From Candidatus Bathyarchaeota archaeon (GTDB lineage Archaea > Thermoproteota > Bathyarchaeia > 40CM-2-53-6 > RBG-13-38-9), in the NCBI GenBank assembly GCA_026015225.1, contig JAOZGV010000109.1:1-6969 (forward strand): a stretch of DNA of 6,969 nt, read 5' to 3'. The position numbers and the translations under genes are program-made. Position 1 is the first letter of the stretch. Each line of letters starts with the position of its first letter. The notes under the pieces are model-generated. The model made no database searches. It had not been told where the DNA came from and saw only the letters and a program-made list of their open reading frames with translations. Below are positions 5,974 to 6,969 of the stretch, piece after piece.

Positions 5974-5995
5974 ATGTATACGCTGGTCCTTTAAA

Positions 5996-6421
5996 TTGTC
6001 AAAATCTAATTCAAGTAAAATTTTCTATATAGTTTTGATCTTTCTAATAATAAGCATTGGGATAAATAATGGAGTAACAAATACTTATGCCCGATTGCCT
6101 TTTGACTCTAATTTAGGAAATTGGAAAACAATTCACTCTTTTAAGGGATCAAGAGATGCTGTTACTGAGAAGTTCATGGTGACTGAGAATTACTGGAGGG
6201 TAAAATATACAGTTAGATCACTAACCGAATGGCAAGGCCCACGCGCGCTGAATTTCGATATCTATGTATATAGCGGAACTGGAAAATACATCGATATGTA
6301 TGATTGGGATTCCACAGGCACGTGGTTCTTATACTTTGAAGAGGAGCCTGGAGAATTCTATGTTGAGATAGACGCTAACAATATTTACTACTGGAAAGCT
6401 GAAATCCAAATACTTGAATGA
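5996..6421 (+). CDS. Secreted beta-rich protein of unknown function
   Basis: This 141-residue protein has a clear Sec signal peptide: Lys3 and Lys8, a hydrophobic core at about 9-23, and a likely cleavage after TYA (30-32). It leaves a mature domain of about 109 residues. That domain is rich in Trp, Tyr and Phe and looks like a single beta sandwich: NWKTIHSFKG, EKFMVTENYWRVKYTV, NFDIYVYSGTGKYI, TGTWFLYFEEEPGEFYVEI and YYWKAEIQIL. The alternation 'sF.G....t..F.V...yWrv.y...' ending 'pGeFYveI....yyWk' resembles small extracytoplasmic domains seen in archaea and Firmicutes with no known function. There is no Cys, so it is not a lipoprotein. The start is TTG, about 23-35 bases after a TATA-like box; no in-frame ATG lies upstream or within the signal peptide. 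It is divergent from the ABC operon and is followed by a 66-residue gene in the same direction. Confidence 0.75.
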   Translation: MSKSNSSKIFYIVLIFLIISIGINNGVTNTYARLPFDSNLGNWKTIHSFKGSRDAVTEKFMVTENYWRVKYTVRSLTEWQGPRALNFDIYVYSGTGKYIDMYDWDSTGTWFLYFEEEPGEFYVEIDANNIYYWKAEIQILE

Positions 6422-6478
6422 CAAATAAAAGTTATCGAGGTAGGTTTCCAAAGCGCGTGCTTTTTAATAAATCTAAAT

Positions 6479-6485
6479 GGGAGGT
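6479..6485 (+). promoter_or_regulatory. Near-perfect Shine-Dalgarno of the 66-residue gene
   Basis: GGGAGGT matches the anti-Shine-Dalgarno almost fully. It is 7 bases before ATG 6493 but only 1 base before ATG 6487, so it selects 6493 and rules out the in-frame ATG at 6418 as main start. Confidence 0.8.
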
Positions 6486-6492
6486 AATGAAT

Positions 6493-6693
6493 ATGAAGAA
6501 AAATTTTCAAACTGAAATTATGATAGACAATAGCAAAGTTCCATTAAACCATTTCGTACAAGAGACTCTCGCAAATACGATCACAGGTATATTGAAGACT
6601 TTAAAGGAAACAGAAGTAACGCATGAAACTATTGAAATTAAGATTAAAAGACTTAAGGAACCTCAAAGTGTAGATGCGCATACTTATCCATAA
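6493..6693 (+). CDS. Small conserved-looking beta-alpha-beta protein, 66 residues
   Basis: The protein reads as strand (about 3-12), helix (about 19-38) and strand (44-53), with PLNHFVQETLANTITGILKTL (residues 17-37) as the core. Small archaeal and bacterial proteins with the pattern 'PLN.FVq.i..n.i.Gm..sLk....IeI.i' exist, usually as hypothetical proteins; I know no function for them. It is cytosolic and lacks Cys and membrane segments. The start is chosen at 6493 because GGGAGGT sits 7 bases before it. The frame stays open back to 6418, where an ATG overlaps the secreted protein's TGA stop, but the extra 25 residues are basic, poor in family pattern and have no ribosome site. A gap of 71 bases separates it from the secreted-protein gene, so one transcript is plausible. 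A T-tract follows 74 bases downstream. Confidence 0.75.
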   Translation: MKKNFQTEIMIDNSKVPLNHFVQETLANTITGILKTLKETEVTHETIEIKIKRLKEPQSVDAHTYP

Positions 6694-6746
6694 AAACAGA
6701 AAATTACTTGAGTTTACTTGGGAAATATAGAGTACAGTAAATAAAG

Positions 6747-6824
6747 CTCGCGCTAAAACTTCTCAATTTTTTTAATTACTCTGAGAGATAGGATTCTCGA
6801 ATTTGGACTCTATTTTCTAGCGAG
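6747..6824. repeat. Imperfect inverted repeat CTCGC...GCGAG around the T-tract
   Basis: CTCGCGCTAAAA (6747-6758) and TTTTCTAGCGAG (6813-6824) are imperfect inverted copies on either side of the T-tract. They could form a long-range stem in RNA or mark two sites for one DNA-binding protein. The same core recurs ahead of the DUF2156 gene. Confidence 0.35.
6767..6773 (+). terminator. T-tract terminator
   Basis: A run of seven T lies about 75 bases after the 66-residue gene. U-tracts alone can terminate archaeal RNA polymerase, and no further + strand gene lies between it and the next promoter. Confidence 0.45.
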
Positions 6825-6859
6825 TGTTTAAAATTTTATCACCAATTATCCTTAGCACA

Positions 6860-6872
6860 CACTAATCTAGTG
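6860..6872. promoter_or_regulatory. Short palindrome CACTA-ATC-TAGTG
   Basis: This is a perfect 5-base dyad around a 3-base centre, 15 bases before the AAACAT arm of the operator cluster. It could be an upstream binding site for the same promoter or a small hairpin; alone it is not diagnostic. Confidence 0.3.
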
Positions 6873-6880
6873 GGCATTAG

Positions 6881-6935
6881 AAACATATTTATATCAATGT
6901 TTGTTAATATATAACAATGTTATAATTTAGTGTTA
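6881..6935 (+). promoter_or_regulatory. Palindrome-rich promoter/operator cluster
   Basis: A TATA-like box ATTTATATC (about 6887-6895) is bracketed by AAACAT (6881-6886) and ATGTTT (6897-6902). A second A/T box, TTAATATATAA (6904-6914), lies inside TGTTA (6902-6906) and TAACA (6912-6916). A perfect 15-base palindrome TATAACAATGTTATA fills 6910-6924, and another TGTTA occurs at 6931-6935. CAATGTT repeats at 6895 and 6915, exactly 20 bases apart, so both face the same side of the helix. This arrangement suits co-operative binding of a dimeric repressor over the promoter of the gene that follows. Confidence 0.6.
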
Positions 6936-6940
6936 AGGAG
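6935..6940 (+). promoter_or_regulatory. Candidate Shine-Dalgarno for the next gene
   Basis: AAGGAG lies 12 bases before ATG 6953, a little far. A second candidate, GAGG at 6961-6964, would serve a start just outside the window, as GAGGAATA does for the first gene. Confidence 0.4.
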
Positions 6941-6952
6941 AAATTAAATAGA

Positions 6953-6969
6953 ATGTTTTTGAGGAATAG
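6953..6969 (+). CDS. Possible start of a gene cut by the window end
   Basis: ATG 6953 opens a frame reading Met-Phe-Leu-Arg-Asn and stays open to the last base. It lies 12 bases after AAGGAG and downstream of the palindromic promoter, so a gene should begin here or within a few bases beyond the end. Nothing can be said about the product; the operator suggests it is tightly regulated and may encode its own regulator. Confidence 0.3.

Noticed and set aside
5974..5994. ATG 5974 as an upstream start for the secreted protein
   Set aside because: It is in another frame and meets TAA after six codons.
6418..6492. N-terminal extension of the 66-residue protein to ATG 6418, overlapping the upstream stop as ATGA
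   Set aside because: There is no Shine-Dalgarno before 6418, whereas GGGAGGT precedes ATG 6493 by 7 bases. The extra residues also do not look like the rest of the protein.
6704..6722. TTACTTGAG/TTACTTGGG tandem, also seen once at 25-33
   Set aside because: Only three AT-rich copies with no positional logic; probably chance.
1..6969. CRISPR array, tRNA, rRNA, insertion sequence
   Set aside because: No regularly spaced repeats, no tRNA T-arm consensus, no transposase frame and no long terminal inverted repeats were found on reading either strand.

Overview
The window is a 6,969-base, AT-rich stretch that reads as archaeal chromosome. Four things point to archaea. A/T-rich TATA-like boxes sit about 25-35 bases ahead of several probable starts. 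Strong Shine-Dalgarno starts (at 1770, 4937 and 6493) are mixed with starts that look leaderless (at 5847 and 5996). One gene encodes a stand-alone EF-Tu domain-2-like protein of a type common in archaea. Most genes are short and lack bacterial -35/-10 promoters. I cannot fix the lineage; an Asgard (for example Thorarchaeota-like) or deep euryarchaeal source is only a guess. There are no tRNA, rRNA, CRISPR or transposase genes.

Layout, left to right. (1) At 39-1418 (+) is a 459-residue protein with an ApeA-type N-terminal domain and a C-terminal HEPN domain carrying an R-x4-H motif. It is a probable single-gene antiviral RNase. (2) At 1513-1770 (-) is the small EF-Tu domain-2-like protein, convergent with the HEPN gene, with a hairpin between them. 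(3) At 1959-3062 (-) is a 367-residue His- and aromatic-rich soluble protein that I cannot assign. (4) At 3250-4149 (+) is a DUF2156 (phosphatidylglycerol lysyltransferase C-terminal-like, GNAT-fold) protein. It ends tail-to-tail with the next operon, the two stop codons sharing one CTAG. (5) At 5847-4146 (-) is a two-gene ABC-2 exporter operon, ATPase then permease, of NodI/NodJ type; the permease starts at TTG and is translationally coupled. (6) At 5996-6421 (+) is a secreted 141-residue beta-rich protein, followed by a 66-residue protein at 6493-6693 with a near-perfect Shine-Dalgarno. (7) At 6694-6969 is a non-coding tail with a T-tract terminator, then an unusually palindrome-rich promoter leading into a gene that begins at or just beyond the window end.

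How the parts may fit together: the exporter is a self-contained ATPase/permease pair. The DUF2156 enzyme beside it could act on envelope lipids or aminoacyl groups, but the two are convergent and so not co-transcribed. The secreted protein is divergent from the exporter and may share its regulatory region. The HEPN gene is the only clear defence-type gene. The two items most worth following are the HEPN/ApeA-like protein in a probable archaeon and the palindromic operator cluster at 6881-6935.
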